A stretch of DNA of 64,000 nucleotides, taken from the NCBI RefSeq assembly GCF_000292525.1, contig NZ_AEYF01000026.1:186001-250000 (forward strand), in the 5' to 3' direction. Every line of letters begins with the position of its first letter. Position 1 is the first letter of the stretch. A program made the translations under genes and the position numbers. The DNA comes from Rhizobium sp. CCGE 510 (GTDB taxonomy: Bacteria; Pseudomonadota; Alphaproteobacteria; Rhizobiales; Rhizobiaceae). Of this stretch, positions 1-9,101 are shown piece by piece. The notes below the pieces were generated by a model. That model ran no database searches and had not been told where the DNA came from. It was given only the letters and a program-made list of their open reading frames with translations.

Positions 1-1
1 A

Positions 2-433
2 ATGCCGGCGCAGCCGCAAACAAGCGTCTCGGCACCCTCGACGGCAACGCCCGCAGTCGCCGCGCCGAAAATTGTTGCGGTCCATGACAACTTGAAGATT
101 TCGGCCGACACTGGCAGCGCCTATCACGGCAATCTACTTGATAACGACAATGCTGTTAACGGAACCGTGCTGCTCCGCCGCTTCGGTGACAGCGCAGTCG
201 ATAAGCATGGCCTGACGCTGACCGGGAAATACGGGGTCATCCATGTCGAGAGCGATGGCGATTACACCTATACGGTAGACGTGACGAAACTCGCCGGTCT
301 CAGCGGCAACGTCAGCGAATCCTTCCAGTACAAAATTTCTGACGGCGCTTCGCACATCGATACGGACTCGCTCGGTGTGTACATCAATGTCGATGCACTC
401 CATTCCAGCCAGGCCGCGCACCTGCTGATCTGA
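2..433 (+). CDS. C-terminal end of a VCBS/cadherin-like secreted protein (5' partial)
   Basis: Only the last ~143 residues are in the window; the reading frame is open to the left edge, so the first ATG at base 2 is probably internal. After an Ala/Thr/Pro-rich linker comes one Ig-like/VCBS-type repeat: a GNLLDND motif, a GKYGVIHVESDGDYTYTVD strand pair and an FQYKISDG motif. Such repeats are common at the C-terminal part of large adhesins, glycanases and other proteins exported by type I secretion. A type I ABC transporter and adaptor follow about 500 bases downstream on the same strand, which fits a cargo-transporter neighbourhood. The actual enzyme or adhesin domain lies outside the window, so no function can be named. 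Confidence 0.75.
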   Translation: MPAQPQTSVSAPSTATPAVAAPKIVAVHDNLKISADTGSAYHGNLLDNDNAVNGTVLLRRFGDSAVDKHGLTLTGKYGVIHVESDGDYTYTVDVTKLAGLSGNVSESFQYKISDGASHIDTDSLGVYINVDALHSSQAAHLLI

Positions 434-931
434 AGCAGCCAACGGGAGAGAGCGTCGGACGGTTGTCATCGTCCGACTGAGGTTTTCGGCTTCAACGTTC
501 AATAATGAATTGTTGCCGGCTATCGGAATGGGCTAAAGAATCGATGACAAAATATTTCAGCCGCTTATAAGCAGGGTGAACTATAGTTTAAATTTATAGT
601 TAACGCCAGAGTAAGCATCGAGTCTATGGCGCGCGACACGATCATCGCTTTGAGCCGTAATTGGGCGGTTTGCGATTTTCACTTGCCTAGGCCGGTATAT
701 CTGGCGTAGCTTTAACAATGGAACCCCTGAAATCACTCGCGATAAATTGGATTTTATTTGGTCACTTTTCGGTGGGATTCATATAATAGGCTGTGGACTG
801 CAAGCGGAACTCGGCACCGGTGCCGAGGGTCCAAATGCAGTCATGTCATTGATCGGGCTTGATGGACCCGTAGCTGCAGTGCGCGCTCGCCTATTGGGCT
901 TGTGTGCGATGTGGTAGGAGAGGATTATTTC
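434..931. other. 498-base intergenic region before the type I secretion genes
   Basis: No convincing gene. The middle (about 530-800) is AT-richer than its flanks and may hold the promoter for the downstream ABC transporter. A perfect 18-bp palindrome lies at 810-827. A strong ribosome binding site (AGGAGAGG, 916-923) closes the region. Confidence 0.5.
810..827. promoter_or_regulatory. Perfect 18-bp palindrome upstream of the type I secretion operon
   Basis: CTCGGCACCGGTGCCGAG reads identically on both strands. It sits about 105 bases upstream of the GTG start at 932 and has no T-run after it, so it is more likely a protein-binding site or a recoding hairpin in the leader than a terminator. 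The binding protein is unknown. Confidence 0.4.
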
Positions 932-2701
932 GTGTTTCAGAGTGCAGCAACCGATGTCAGCGAGCCGTCCAAAGCCTTGCGGAAGTGTAAAGGAGGGCTT
1001 ATCTTCATTGGTATAGCTAGCGCGCTTATCAATATTCTTTACCTTACGAGTTCATTTTTCATGCTTGAGGTGTATGACAGAGTCATCCCAAGCAAAAGCA
1101 TACCGACGCTGGCTGCCTTGGCAATACTTGCGTTGACCCTTTACGCCTTCCAGGGAGCGTTCGAAGTTCTCAGAAGCAGAATGCTCGTGCGCGTTGCCGG
1201 TGCGCTCGACGAGATGATGAATGGGCGTGTGTTCCGGGCGCTGATCAAGGCGCCGTTGAAGGTCAAAATCGGTGGGGACGGGCTTCAGCCGCTGCGCGAT
1301 TTCGACCAGATCAGAACCTTCCTGTCCGGCATGGGCCCGACGGCGATGTTCGATTTGCCCTGGCTTCCCTTCTATATCGTGATCTGCTTCCTGTTTCATC
1401 CCGCGATCGGATATATCGCGATTGGTGGATCGCTGGTTCTGGCCATCCTGACGTTCTTGACCAATCAGGGAACGCGTACGGTCTCAAAACGGCAGTCCGA
1501 CGCCGCCAATCTGCGAAATGCTTTTGCGCAGACCTCGATCCGCAATTCCGAGGTCATTCACGCTATGGGCATGGCGGGCACCATGGCTGAAATCTGGGAA
1601 AGCAAGAATAGGGAATACAGGACCATCAACCGGCAAGCATCGGATGTCGGGAACGGATACGCGACGCTTTCGAAGATTTTCCGTATCGCCTTGCAATCTG
1701 GAACGCTTGCAACCGGCGCGATCCTGGTCATTCAGGGACAGGCCTCTTCAGGCATTATCATCGCGGGCTCTATTCTGACGTCTCGCGCGCTGGCCCCTGT
1801 GGAAGCAGCGATCGGAAATTGGCGCGGGTTCGTTTCGGCCCAGCAAAGCTGGGGGCGGCTTGCGAACCTGCTGAAAACCATTCCGGAAATTCCGGCCCCG
1901 CTCGCGCTTGCGGCACCGTCCAAGCAGGTTACGGTCGAGGGCTTGGCAAGCGGGCCGCCGGCCGGCCAACGCCTGGTCATTTCCGATGTCAGCTTCGGGC
2001 TGAGAGCAGGAAGCGCACTTGGGGTTATTGGCTTCAGCGCCTCGGGCAAGTCTTCTTTGGCGCGGGCGATGATGGGCATCTGGCCGATCGCCAGGGGATC
2101 CATCCGCCTCGATGGCGCAGCACTCGACCAATGGGATGGCGACGCGCTTGGCCGCCACATCGGTTATCTCCCGCAGGACGTCGAACTGTTCTCGGGGACC
2201 GTCGCCCAGAATATCTGCCGTTTCGCGAAGGAAATGTCGCCTGAGACCGTGGTTGCCGCGGCGAGGGCGGCGCGTGTTCACGATCTCATTCTTCGTCTGC
2301 CGAATGGTTACGAGACCGAGATCGGTGAAGGGGGGGCGGCGCTTTCGGCAGGCCAGAGACAGCGTATCGCCCTTGCAAGAGCGCTTTACGCGGACCCCTT
2401 CCTCGTCGTCCTCGACGAACCGAACTCCAATCTCGATGAAGAAGGCGAGCGTGCGTTGAGTGCGGCGATCATGAGCGTGCGCGCACGCGGCGGCATCGTC
2501 GTTGTCATCGCACATCGATCCGGCGTTCTGGCGGTGTGCGACTTCGTCTTGATGATGCAGGACGGCCGGATGATCGCATTCGGTCCCAAGGAGGAAGTTC
2601 TGGCACGGGTCAGCCGACCGGAAGCAGCAGCCCGTACGCCGATTGCCGAGCGCGTAGCTCAGCTTAAAGTCGTTGTCGACGGCATGAATGCGGCCGAATA
2701 G
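932..2701 (+). CDS. Type I secretion ABC transporter, PrsD/HlyB superfamily
   Basis: Inner-membrane ATPase subunit that energises one-step export of RTX or glycine-rich proteins together with a membrane-fusion protein and a TolC-like channel. The N-terminal half carries the transmembrane domain (first helix near residues 25-45, short loop signature FFMLEVYDRVIPSKS typical of the PrsD/AprD group). The C-terminal half has the ATPase: Walker A GFSASGKSS, signature LSAGQRQRIALARA and Walker B VVLDEPNSNLD. No N-terminal C39-like domain. I chose the GTG at 932 because AGGAGAGG precedes it by 8 bases; a GTG ten codons upstream is also possible. Length (589 aa) is normal. The adaptor gene follows after 15 bases. 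Resembles PrsD, which exports EPS glycanases in R. leguminosarum, but orthology is not proven. Confidence 0.92.
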   Translation: MFQSAATDVSEPSKALRKCKGGLIFIGIASALINILYLTSSFFMLEVYDRVIPSKSIPTLAALAILALTLYAFQGAFEVLRSRMLVRVAGALDEMMNGRVFRALIKAPLKVKIGGDGLQPLRDFDQIRTFLSGMGPTAMFDLPWLPFYIVICFLFHPAIGYIAIGGSLVLAILTFLTNQGTRTVSKRQSDAANLRNAFAQTSIRNSEVIHAMGMAGTMAEIWESKNREYRTINRQASDVGNGYATLSKIFRIALQSGTLATGAILVIQGQASSGIIIAGSILTSRALAPVEAAIGNWRGFVSAQQSWGRLANLLKTIPEIPAPLALAAPSKQVTVEGLASGPPAGQRLVISDVSFGLRAGSALGVIGFSASGKSSLARAMMGIWPIARGSIRLDGAALDQWDGDALGRHIGYLPQDVELFSGTVAQNICRFAKEMSPETVVAAARAARVHDLILRLPNGYETEIGEGGAALSAGQRQRIALARALYADPFLVVLDEPNSNLDEEGERALSAAIMSVRARGGIVVVIAHRSGVLAVCDFVLMMQDGRMIAFGPKEEVLARVSRPEAAARTPIAERVAQLKVVVDGMNAAE

Positions 2702-2716
2702 GCCGGAGGGAAGATT

Positions 2717-4024
2717 TTGAGCAAGATTATCAGCGAATCCAAGCGCTCCCTCAATCGTCATGTCGCTATTGTCGGCGTGTTGTCGCTAGCTCTCGTTTGC
2801 GGCATTGGCGGTTGGGCAGCAACGACAGAGCTTTCGAGCGCCGTCATTGGCGAGGGCGTGGTCGTCGTCAATGGCGATGTCAAGAAGATCCAGCACCTGA
2901 CCGGCGGCATCGTATCGAAACTGCTGGTTTCCGAAAATGATCATGTGACGGCTGGACAGGTCTTGATACAGCTTGATGGCACGACGACAAGAGCACAGCT
3001 CTCGATCGTCGAGAGCACACTCGCTCAGCTTTACGCGCGCCGTGCCCGCCTGAAGGCCGAACGGATCGACGCCGGGTCATTCGATGTCGAGGAAAACATC
3101 AGTGATCTGACATCCAGCACCGCCGCGCGGGACCTGCTCGATGGCGAGACGAAGTTGTTCGATAGCCGCAGATCGGCGCTGATCGGAATGAAGAGCCAGT
3201 TGTCGTCGCGCAAGGATCAGCTGGCCGAGCAGATCAAGGGGTTGGTCGTTCAGATCGACGCGACCAATGATTCCCTCGGCCTGATCGAACAGGAGCTCGA
3301 GGGCGTCGATACGCTCTACAAGAAGGGGCTGGTCACGCTCCAGCGTTTGAATTCACTCAAGCGCGCCCGCGCCGAATTGCGGGGTAACAGCGGCCAGGAA
3401 ATCGCTGCAAAGGCGGAGGCCGAAGGCAAGGCAATCGAGATCGATCGCCAGGCAATCCAGCTGGACGAGGACCGTCGTTCGGAGATCGCAAAGGAACTCA
3501 CTGACGTTGAGGCGAAGATCGCCGAAAATGAGGAGCGCCGCGGAACCGCTGTCGATCAGCTGCGCCGCCTCGACATTACCGCGCCGCTCAGTGGGCGCGT
3601 TCACGAACTCTCGGTTCACACGGTCAATGGCGTCATCAATCCTGGTGAGACGCTGATGCTCGTCGTTCCGGAAAATGACGATCTTACGGTTGAAGCGAAA
3701 GTCGCCACCCGCGATATCGACCAGGTTCACGTCGGCCAGTCCGTCGATCTGCGTTTCAGCGCCTTTGATCAGCGCACGACGCCTGATGTGCGCGCCGAGA
3801 TCACTTCGATTGCGCCTGATATCGTCAAGGATGAGCGGACGGGCATCAGCTATTATCCCCTTCGCGTCAAGCCGGAGGCTGCAAGCATCGCGAAGCTGAA
3901 GTCGATAAAGCTCTATCCCGGCATGCCGGCGGAAGTCTTTATCAAGATCGCCGACAGGACCGTCATCTCCTATCTGACGAAGCCGCTGACCGATCAGATG
4001 CAGCACGTGTTTCGTGAGGAGTGA
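2717..4024 (+). CDS. Type I secretion membrane-fusion protein, PrsE/HlyD family
   Basis: Periplasmic adaptor that links the ABC transporter just upstream to an outer-membrane channel. One N-terminal membrane segment (about residues 15-35), a lipoyl-like half motif (GDVKKIQHLTGGIVSKL), a long coiled-coil region (roughly residues 90-290) and the second lipoyl half with the beta-barrel (DITAPLSGRVHELSVH). The start is TTG, placed 6 bases after a GGAGGG ribosome binding site; no ATG fits as well. It forms an operon with the ABC subunit. Length 435 aa matches the family. No TolC-type gene is visible nearby, as is usual because TolC is shared. Confidence 0.92.
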   Translation: MSKIISESKRSLNRHVAIVGVLSLALVCGIGGWAATTELSSAVIGEGVVVVNGDVKKIQHLTGGIVSKLLVSENDHVTAGQVLIQLDGTTTRAQLSIVESTLAQLYARRARLKAERIDAGSFDVEENISDLTSSTAARDLLDGETKLFDSRRSALIGMKSQLSSRKDQLAEQIKGLVVQIDATNDSLGLIEQELEGVDTLYKKGLVTLQRLNSLKRARAELRGNSGQEIAAKAEAEGKAIEIDRQAIQLDEDRRSEIAKELTDVEAKIAENEERRGTAVDQLRRLDITAPLSGRVHELSVHTVNGVINPGETLMLVVPENDDLTVEAKVATRDIDQVHVGQSVDLRFSAFDQRTTPDVRAEITSIAPDIVKDERTGISYYPLRVKPEAASIAKLKSIKLYPGMPAEVFIKIADRTVISYLTKPLTDQMQHVFREE

Positions 4025-4316
4025 TGGCGGGTGGACCGCGTGATTGTGAGCGTCCTGACATTATGGCGGTTCCGATCCGCCAGGCCACATGAAGTCATCG
4101 CGGCGTCAAAGCCGGCATGAGTGGTCGACTTCAGGAAATTGTTTCGAGCCTGCTGCAGCTTAAAGCGCGTCGTATGTAACTTGATCCATTCGGCGCGCTT
4201 TGGCTCCTTGTTTTATGCATGTCGTTATCCGGGTACCGCTGCACACTTCCCGGCGACATGCATTAGTTCAAGGAAGGACGCGTGACCGATGGGCTCCGCC
4301 CAGATATGGTTTCTCC

Positions 4317-5012
4317 ATGATACGTTTGCGGCTTTGGAGCGCAGTGCCATCTGAGAGACGATCGGCCTATGGATGGCTTTTGCTTTCGGCGTGTCTGGTG
4401 ATGCTCTCAGCGCCCGACAGCGGTTATGCCGGAAATTCCCCGTCGATGAAAATAGTAGCTTTCGGAACATCTTTGACGGCCCGCGGGGGGTGGCAAAGGT
4501 CTCTCGAGACCGGACTTGCAGCCTGCCTGCAAAGGCCTGTAAAGGTCGCGACCGTTGCAAAAAGCGGCGAGACGTCGCTATGGGCTCTCACCCAGATCGA
4601 TCGGGTTATTGCCGAGCAGCCGGATATCGTACTGATCGAGGTTTACGCCAACGATGCGGCATTGCAGCGGTTCGTGTCGCTTGCGCAAAGCCGAAAGGAT
4701 ATCGGCGATATCCTCGACCGGCTTCGGCAGCGCCTGCCGCAGGCGCGGATCATCGTCATGGCGATGAATCCGTTTTCGGGGCTGCGTAGCCTTATCCGCC
4801 CCTTTGTCGGCAGCTACATCTCCGCCCATGAGGCGGAGGCGCAGAAACGGGGTCTGGAGTTTGTCGACCACCGGCCCAACTGGCAGCGTCTGACGTCGGG
4901 GGATCTGGCCGCAGCGATTCCTGATGGTGCCCATCCGCTGCCCGACATTGCTTCCAAAATCATCGTGCCGGAACTTGTCAAACATATCTCCGCCGGCAAT
5001 TGCAAAGAATGA
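4317..5012 (+). CDS. SGNH/GDSL-type hydrolase, exported
   Basis: A serine esterase or acyl hydrolase fold. The start at 4317 gives a 231-residue protein with an N-terminal signal segment (about residues 18-38, ending GYAGN). SGNH blocks are visible: FGTSLTARGG (nucleophile Ser52), KSGETS (Gly), YANDAA (Asn112) and DGAHPLP near the C-terminus with the catalytic Asp-x-x-His. The family includes TesA/arylesterases and polysaccharide deacetylases. Its place between the secretion genes and the polysaccharide cluster suggests acyl group removal or transfer on a surface sugar polymer, but that is inference. A longer frame from 4200 exists; its extra N-terminus would disrupt the signal sequence, so I reject it. 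Confidence 0.8.
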   Translation: MIRLRLWSAVPSERRSAYGWLLLSACLVMLSAPDSGYAGNSPSMKIVAFGTSLTARGGWQRSLETGLAACLQRPVKVATVAKSGETSLWALTQIDRVIAEQPDIVLIEVYANDAALQRFVSLAQSRKDIGDILDRLRQRLPQARIIVMAMNPFSGLRSLIRPFVGSYISAHEAEAQKRGLEFVDHRPNWQRLTSGDLAAAIPDGAHPLPDIASKIIVPELVKHISAGNCKE

Positions 5013-5050
5013 AAGATCCCTGTTTTGCCGATAGAGCTGCGGGGTGTGGG

Positions 5051-5527
5051 TCAGACTGCCGCCAGATAGCCTTTAAGGTAGGTGACCAGCGAAGTCCGTC
5101 CAATCTCTGACGGATCCTCGTGAGAGGGACTGTCCAGATCGTCGAGAAGATAGTTTTTGAGATCCTCGTCGCTATGCGCGACATAGATGCCCGGTCGGCC
5201 CGCCAGCTGGCCGACGGTGGCAAGCTGATGGTCGTTTCGATGCTCGCCAAGCGACGCCTGCCGGGGAACGAGAATGATCGGCTTTCCAAAACGTTTTGCG
5301 GTCAGCACCGTGCCAATACCTGCATGCGAGACGATAACGCTTGCATCGAAAAAGACCCTATCGAAGTCCGCGGGCTCGATATTCTTGATCCATTTCATAT
5401 TCTGTGGCGTGTAGGTGCCTTTGCCGATTTGCGCCAGAACCGGCTTGGAAAGTTCGTTCGCGAAAGTGTCGACCGCCTTGACGAGGCGGTCAAACGGCAG
5501 CTGCGTTCCGACGGTGACGAGGATCAA
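5051..5527 (-). CDS. Glycosyltransferase C-terminal-domain subunit, Alg13/PssE-like
   Basis: Small GT28-type half enzyme (158 aa) that binds the nucleotide sugar. It starts ILVTVGTQLPFDRL and has the conserved SHAGIGTV and LVPRQASLGEHRNDHQ segments of Alg13/EpsF/PssE proteins. These act as a heterodimer with an Alg14-like membrane anchor to add the second sugar to the lipid-linked repeat unit; in R. leguminosarum PssD/PssE are glucuronosyltransferase subunits. The partner lies directly upstream. I place the start at TTG 5527, which overlaps the upstream TGA (TTGA) and has GGAGC before it; a longer frame to 5578 would lack family homology. It is the last gene of the minus-strand polysaccharide run. 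Confidence 0.85.
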   Translation of the reverse strand: MILVTVGTQLPFDRLVKAVDTFANELSKPVLAQIGKGTYTPQNMKWIKNIEPADFDRVFFDASVIVSHAGIGTVLTAKRFGKPIILVPRQASLGEHRNDHQLATVGQLAGRPGIYVAHSDEDLKNYLLDDLDSPSHEDPSEIGRTSLVTYLKGYLAAV

Positions 5528-5982
5528 AGGACAGCTCCTGCGTAGTGGGGGCCATCCGGCCGCGACAAATGTTGCCATTGCGTGAGCCAGAGCGATGCGA
5601 TACGGCCCGCCAATTTTCCCGATAGGGACAGCTTCTCGACATTGGCGACGCTATCGATCCAGATCGTCCGCTTGCCCGTCAGTTTGCCAGCAAGCAGGCA
5701 AAAAAGGCCGGGCGCAGCTCCTGTGGAGAGGACGACGTCGGGCTTGTGTTTGATAACGATGGCGAAGGCGCTGAAAAAGCACCGGATCGACATGGTAATA
5801 GAGTCGCGGCTGCAATCGGGAAGGACCAGGCCGTCGCGAATGTCGTATTTGGCAAGCAGCCCCGGGATGGTCGTTGCAAATACGATATCGCAGCCCTCGA
5901 ACGCGCTCCGCATGGCCATCAGCTGCTCCCAGTGGCCGCCTCCCGAGGAGGCAGCGAGAACCTTCAATTTTTTCTCAGTCAT
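5524..5982 (-). CDS. Glycosyltransferase membrane-anchor subunit, Alg14/PssD-like
   Basis: 152-residue protein of the Alg14/EpsE/PssD family. The N-terminus KVLAASSGGGHWEQL is the diagnostic glycine-rich motif, followed by a hydrophobic segment around residues 65-85 and the STGAAPG motif and DSVANVEKLS segment. It recruits the Alg13-like catalytic half encoded next to it. The ATG at 5982 is preceded by AGGAG; an upstream ATG at 6015 adds eleven unlikely residues. The stop codon overlaps the next start (TTGA), implying coupled translation and one-to-one expression of the two halves. Confidence 0.85.
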   Translation of the reverse strand: MTEKKLKVLAASSGGGHWEQLMAMRSAFEGCDIVFATTIPGLLAKYDIRDGLVLPDCSRDSITMSIRCFFSAFAIVIKHKPDVVLSTGAAPGLFCLLAGKLTGKRTIWIDSVANVEKLSLSGKLAGRIASLWLTQWQHLSRPDGPHYAGAVL

Positions 5983-6190
5983 AGACAGGCATCTCCTATA
6001 TTTGACCGACGGCAAGAGCTAAAACCATCTAGTTCAAACAGCATTTGTTTCATGATAGTTCAATAGAAGCGTACCATCCTTGGGCCTGTTGGTTGAAGTC
6101 TTGAACTTGATCAATGCCGCTACGCTTAATGATGTAGGTCGAAACATAGTAGGAGCCAGAATTTCTCCAAGAGCGCTTCCGCAAACAATA

Positions 6191-7171
6191 TCAGAGGGCG
6201 GCATTGGGCTTGTATTCCTGATAGGCATGTCCGAAAATTCCGTTAACCATGCCGGCGCCGCGCAGAACATGGGTGAGAGCCCGCATGCCCCAGTAGGGTG
6301 AAATCAAGATCGCCGGCAGCATGACCAGTCCAAGCACGACCCTCGTGCCGCCATAGGCGGCGCGGTAAATCCGGCGCTTGAGGTTGCCATGCAGAACCTC
6401 GCTGACTGCGAAGGTATTGCCCAGCCGGTACTGTCTTTGCAACACCCATTTCCAGGTCATTCGGTTTGCGGGAACGATGTCATAGACAAGGGCCTTGTCA
6501 GCCCAGAAAACCTGCATGCCGCGGCGGATGGCCTGATTGAAGAAAAGATAGTCCGTGCCGCCGGTGAAGCGCATCTTCTCCTCAAAACGAAGATTCCATG
6601 AGCGGATCAGGGGATAGTCGAACATGACGTTGTTGGAAGCCGCATAACCGATACGCTGGCCGTCCACGTTCTTCTTGCGCTCGAATACCCTCGCCTTGAT
6701 GAAATATTCCGGTGGGTTTTCGGGATAGACCGGCTGAACGGGGCCGTAGACGCAATCGGCGCGGTTTTTCTCGCGGGTCTCCAGCATAGCGTCCAGCCAG
6801 CCGTCGACCGGCCATTCGTCATCGTCGAGAAAGCAGAAGAGGTCGGTGCCTGGAGGTGCCGAATCCAGCGCGCGGTTGCGGGCAAAGGGGATGCCCTGGT
6901 TTTGCTCAACGACGTAGATCAGATCGTAGGCGCCTGTCTGGCCGAAGCTCTCCACCGTTGCCTTGGCGCTGCCGGCCGCATCATTGTCCACGATCACCAT
7001 GGTGAGATGATAGGGGCGGGCAGGGTGCCTGATCTGGCGCGTCATGACGTCAAGCAGCTTGGCGATCCCGTCCAGACGCCGATAGGTCAGCACGCCGACT
7101 GCGATCTTCAACGGCGCTGCGCCCATGTCGACGTTGCTAGTTGAATGCGGGAAAGTTTCTTGCTGGTTCAC
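6191..7171 (-). CDS. GT2 glycosyltransferase, ExoM-like
   Basis: 326-residue family 2 transferase. N-terminal GT-A fold with VGVLTYRRLDGIAKLL, VDNDAAGSA and the metal-binding FCFLDDDEWP (Asp triad) and a GIPFARNRAL motif. A C-terminal hydrophobic stretch (VVLGLVMLPAILISPYWG) probably tethers it to the inner membrane. Similar to ExoM of succinoglycan synthesis (beta-1,4-glucosyl transfer), though the actual donor cannot be read from sequence. Start is GTG 7171 behind GGAGGGGA, and it overlaps the previous gene's TGA (GTGA). Confidence 0.85.
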   Translation of the reverse strand: MNQQETFPHSTSNVDMGAAPLKIAVGVLTYRRLDGIAKLLDVMTRQIRHPARPYHLTMVIVDNDAAGSAKATVESFGQTGAYDLIYVVEQNQGIPFARNRALDSAPPGTDLFCFLDDDEWPVDGWLDAMLETREKNRADCVYGPVQPVYPENPPEYFIKARVFERKKNVDGQRIGYAASNNVMFDYPLIRSWNLRFEEKMRFTGGTDYLFFNQAIRRGMQVFWADKALVYDIVPANRMTWKWVLQRQYRLGNTFAVSEVLHGNLKRRIYRAAYGGTRVVLGLVMLPAILISPYWGMRALTHVLRGAGMVNGIFGHAYQEYKPNAAL

Positions 7172-8052
7172 GACTGTCCCCTCCGCAGCATATTTCCCAA
7201 GCGCTTGCGCGCCGCCATCAAGGCCAATTCGGTCGCGGCATTATTGCCGAACGGACCACCCGCCACCGTGTTGCGCGCTTTGCTCCGGAGCTTCAGCAGC
7301 GATGTCGTTTCGGCAATGCCGCCGGCGACCAGGCTCTTGCCAAGCGCCTGAAGCCCGTCGTAGCGGCGTGCCAGTTCCATCCCCGTCGCGATCATGATCC
7401 GCGGGCGCAGCGTCTTTGCCCTGCTAGTGCCCGTATAGCGGTTTGAGGCATGAATGCGCTGAAACGTCAGCGGTGTTTCGACGATGGCGCCGCGGCCGAG
7501 ATAGGCTGCGGCAAACTTGATATAATTGTCGCTGAGAACGACGTCGGTCGCGACGGACATCGGCAATATCTGGGACAGCAGGCTGCGGCGGAAACTCAAA
7601 CCGGATGTCGGAACCGGAAGTGAAGGAAAACCGCCATTGCGAAGCGTGTGCCGCTTGTCGAACAGCGTCACTTGAAGCTCCGCAGGAGGCTGGTCACTTT
7701 CCTCGGTCGTCACCCGGTCGAAACACCAGTCGATCTCGTTGCGATCGTAGATTTCGGCGATCCGTGCGAGTTTGCCGGGCAAGAACGTATCATCGGCATC
7801 AAGGAGAAAGAGGATATCGCCGCTTGCCGCCGCAAAACCTGCATTGAAGCTGGAGGCCTGACCACCGTTTTCCTTCAATATAGTCAGAATCCGCTCCCCG
7901 TAGGAGGCAAGAATCTCACGGGAATCGTCGGTCGATCCGTCGTCGACCACCACCACCTCGAAGTCGGGATAGGCTTGCGACAGAACGCTATCGATGCATG
8001 GGCGCAAGAAGCGACCATAGTTGAAATTATTGATGAGCACCGAGAGTTTCAA
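7168..8052 (-). CDS. GT2 glycosyltransferase
   Basis: 294-residue family 2 transferase. It begins KLSVLINNFNYGRFLRPCIDSVLSQ, a classic GT-A start, then VVVDDGSTDDS and ILFLLDADDTFLPGKL with the DxD motif. The start is TTG at 8052, seven bases after a perfect AGGAGG; the frame extends 111 codons further upstream but that part overlaps the neighbouring gene and has no family resemblance. It overlaps the downstream transferase by four bases. Acts at the cytoplasmic face in building the lipid-linked repeat unit; donor and linkage are unknown. Confidence 0.85.
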   Translation of the reverse strand: MKLSVLINNFNYGRFLRPCIDSVLSQAYPDFEVVVVDDGSTDDSREILASYGERILTILKENGGQASSFNAGFAAASGDILFLLDADDTFLPGKLARIAEIYDRNEIDWCFDRVTTEESDQPPAELQVTLFDKRHTLRNGGFPSLPVPTSGLSFRRSLLSQILPMSVATDVVLSDNYIKFAAAYLGRGAIVETPLTFQRIHASNRYTGTSRAKTLRPRIMIATGMELARRYDGLQALGKSLVAGGIAETTSLLKLRSKARNTVAGGPFGNNAATELALMAARKRLGNMLRRGQS

Positions 8053-8075
8053 ATTATCGCCTCCTGGACAATCGA

Positions 8076-9020
8076 TCACCGCGTCAGCGTCTGAGGCGCA
8101 TATCGGCGAATTCCAGCACGATACCCACGCATGTAGTAATATTTCCAGATAGCCCAGAAACGCTTCTTCGATTGCGGCAAGAGATAAAGCGCGGCTGCCC
8201 GCAATGCCCATTGCGCGCTTTCGATCCAGGTCGGAAGTGGAACTCCACTTAGCCTTACCCCTCCAGGTACTTCGTCGGGAAAGAGTGCCGGCATGCCATA
8301 ACCAAGTCGCTCGCCGCGTTTTTGCACCCAGTCCTCTGTAACACTTGCTGCCGGAATCCAGTGATGAACCACGGCTTCGGCGCATCGATAGGATTTGGCG
8401 CCATTTGCCGCTAAACGAATGATGATTTCCGCATCTTCGCCCATGGCAAATATCTTACCTGGAAGAGGACCGATATCTTCTCGGTAGCGCACGCTAGGTC
8501 CAAGCAGCTCACGTCGAATAATCGTATTGGGGCCCCACACCTTTGTCGGGTCGCACGGTCCGCTTTGCGTTTCATTCACGATCGCAAAGGTGGATCCCAT
8601 TGGAATCCACTCGATAAAGCGGGCCTTTGGCTCCTTTTCCCAATCAGGGACGATTCTGCCTCCGAAGACGCCATAGCCCGGATGGGCAGTGGCGCAGTCG
8701 ACGATCGCCTTCAGCCAATTTGGTTCGGCGCGAATATCGTCATCCGTAAAAACGACCAGATCTCCCTTCACCCGATCCAAAGCCAAGTTCAGCGCGCCGG
8801 ACTTTCCGGGCTTGTGCTGTTGCAGGACGATGATCGGGAGCTTGTCGCTATAGGATTTCAAAACATCAAACGTGTCGTCATTGCTGTTGTTGTCGACAGC
8901 AATCAATTCCCATCGGTCATGGGGAAGCTCCTGGCGCACCAAGGAATCCAAAGTGTGGCGCAACCGGCGGCTGGCGCCATTGTAGGATGAAAAGAGTACG
9001 CTGACGAATAGATCCGACAT
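8076..9020 (-). CDS. GT2 glycosyltransferase
   Basis: 314 residues. GT-A motifs FVSVLFSSYNGASRRL, AVDNNSNDDT, KPGKSGALNLAL and VVFTDDDIRAEPNWL (DDD metal site), plus a GEDAEI segment that corresponds to the general base motif (ED) of inverting GT2 enzymes. The C-terminal part (WALRAAALYLLPQSKKRFWAIWKYYYMRGYRAG) is amphipathic and may lie on the membrane. The TTG at 9023 and the ATG at 9020 are adjacent; I use ATG. Only 23 bases separate it from the next start, so it belongs to the same transcript. Confidence 0.85.
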   Translation of the reverse strand: MSDLFVSVLFSSYNGASRRLRHTLDSLVRQELPHDRWELIAVDNNSNDDTFDVLKSYSDKLPIIVLQQHKPGKSGALNLALDRVKGDLVVFTDDDIRAEPNWLKAIVDCATAHPGYGVFGGRIVPDWEKEPKARFIEWIPMGSTFAIVNETQSGPCDPTKVWGPNTIIRRELLGPSVRYREDIGPLPGKIFAMGEDAEIIIRLAANGAKSYRCAEAVVHHWIPAASVTEDWVQKRGERLGYGMPALFPDEVPGGVRLSGVPLPTWIESAQWALRAAALYLLPQSKKRFWAIWKYYYMRGYRAGIRRYAPQTLTR

Positions 9021-9101
9021 CAATTGCCAATCCTCTTGGTGAAGTCGAAAGCGAAAAGCCTCATATCTTGACTGCCTGTGCGATGTTCAAGTGAACGGGT
9101 T

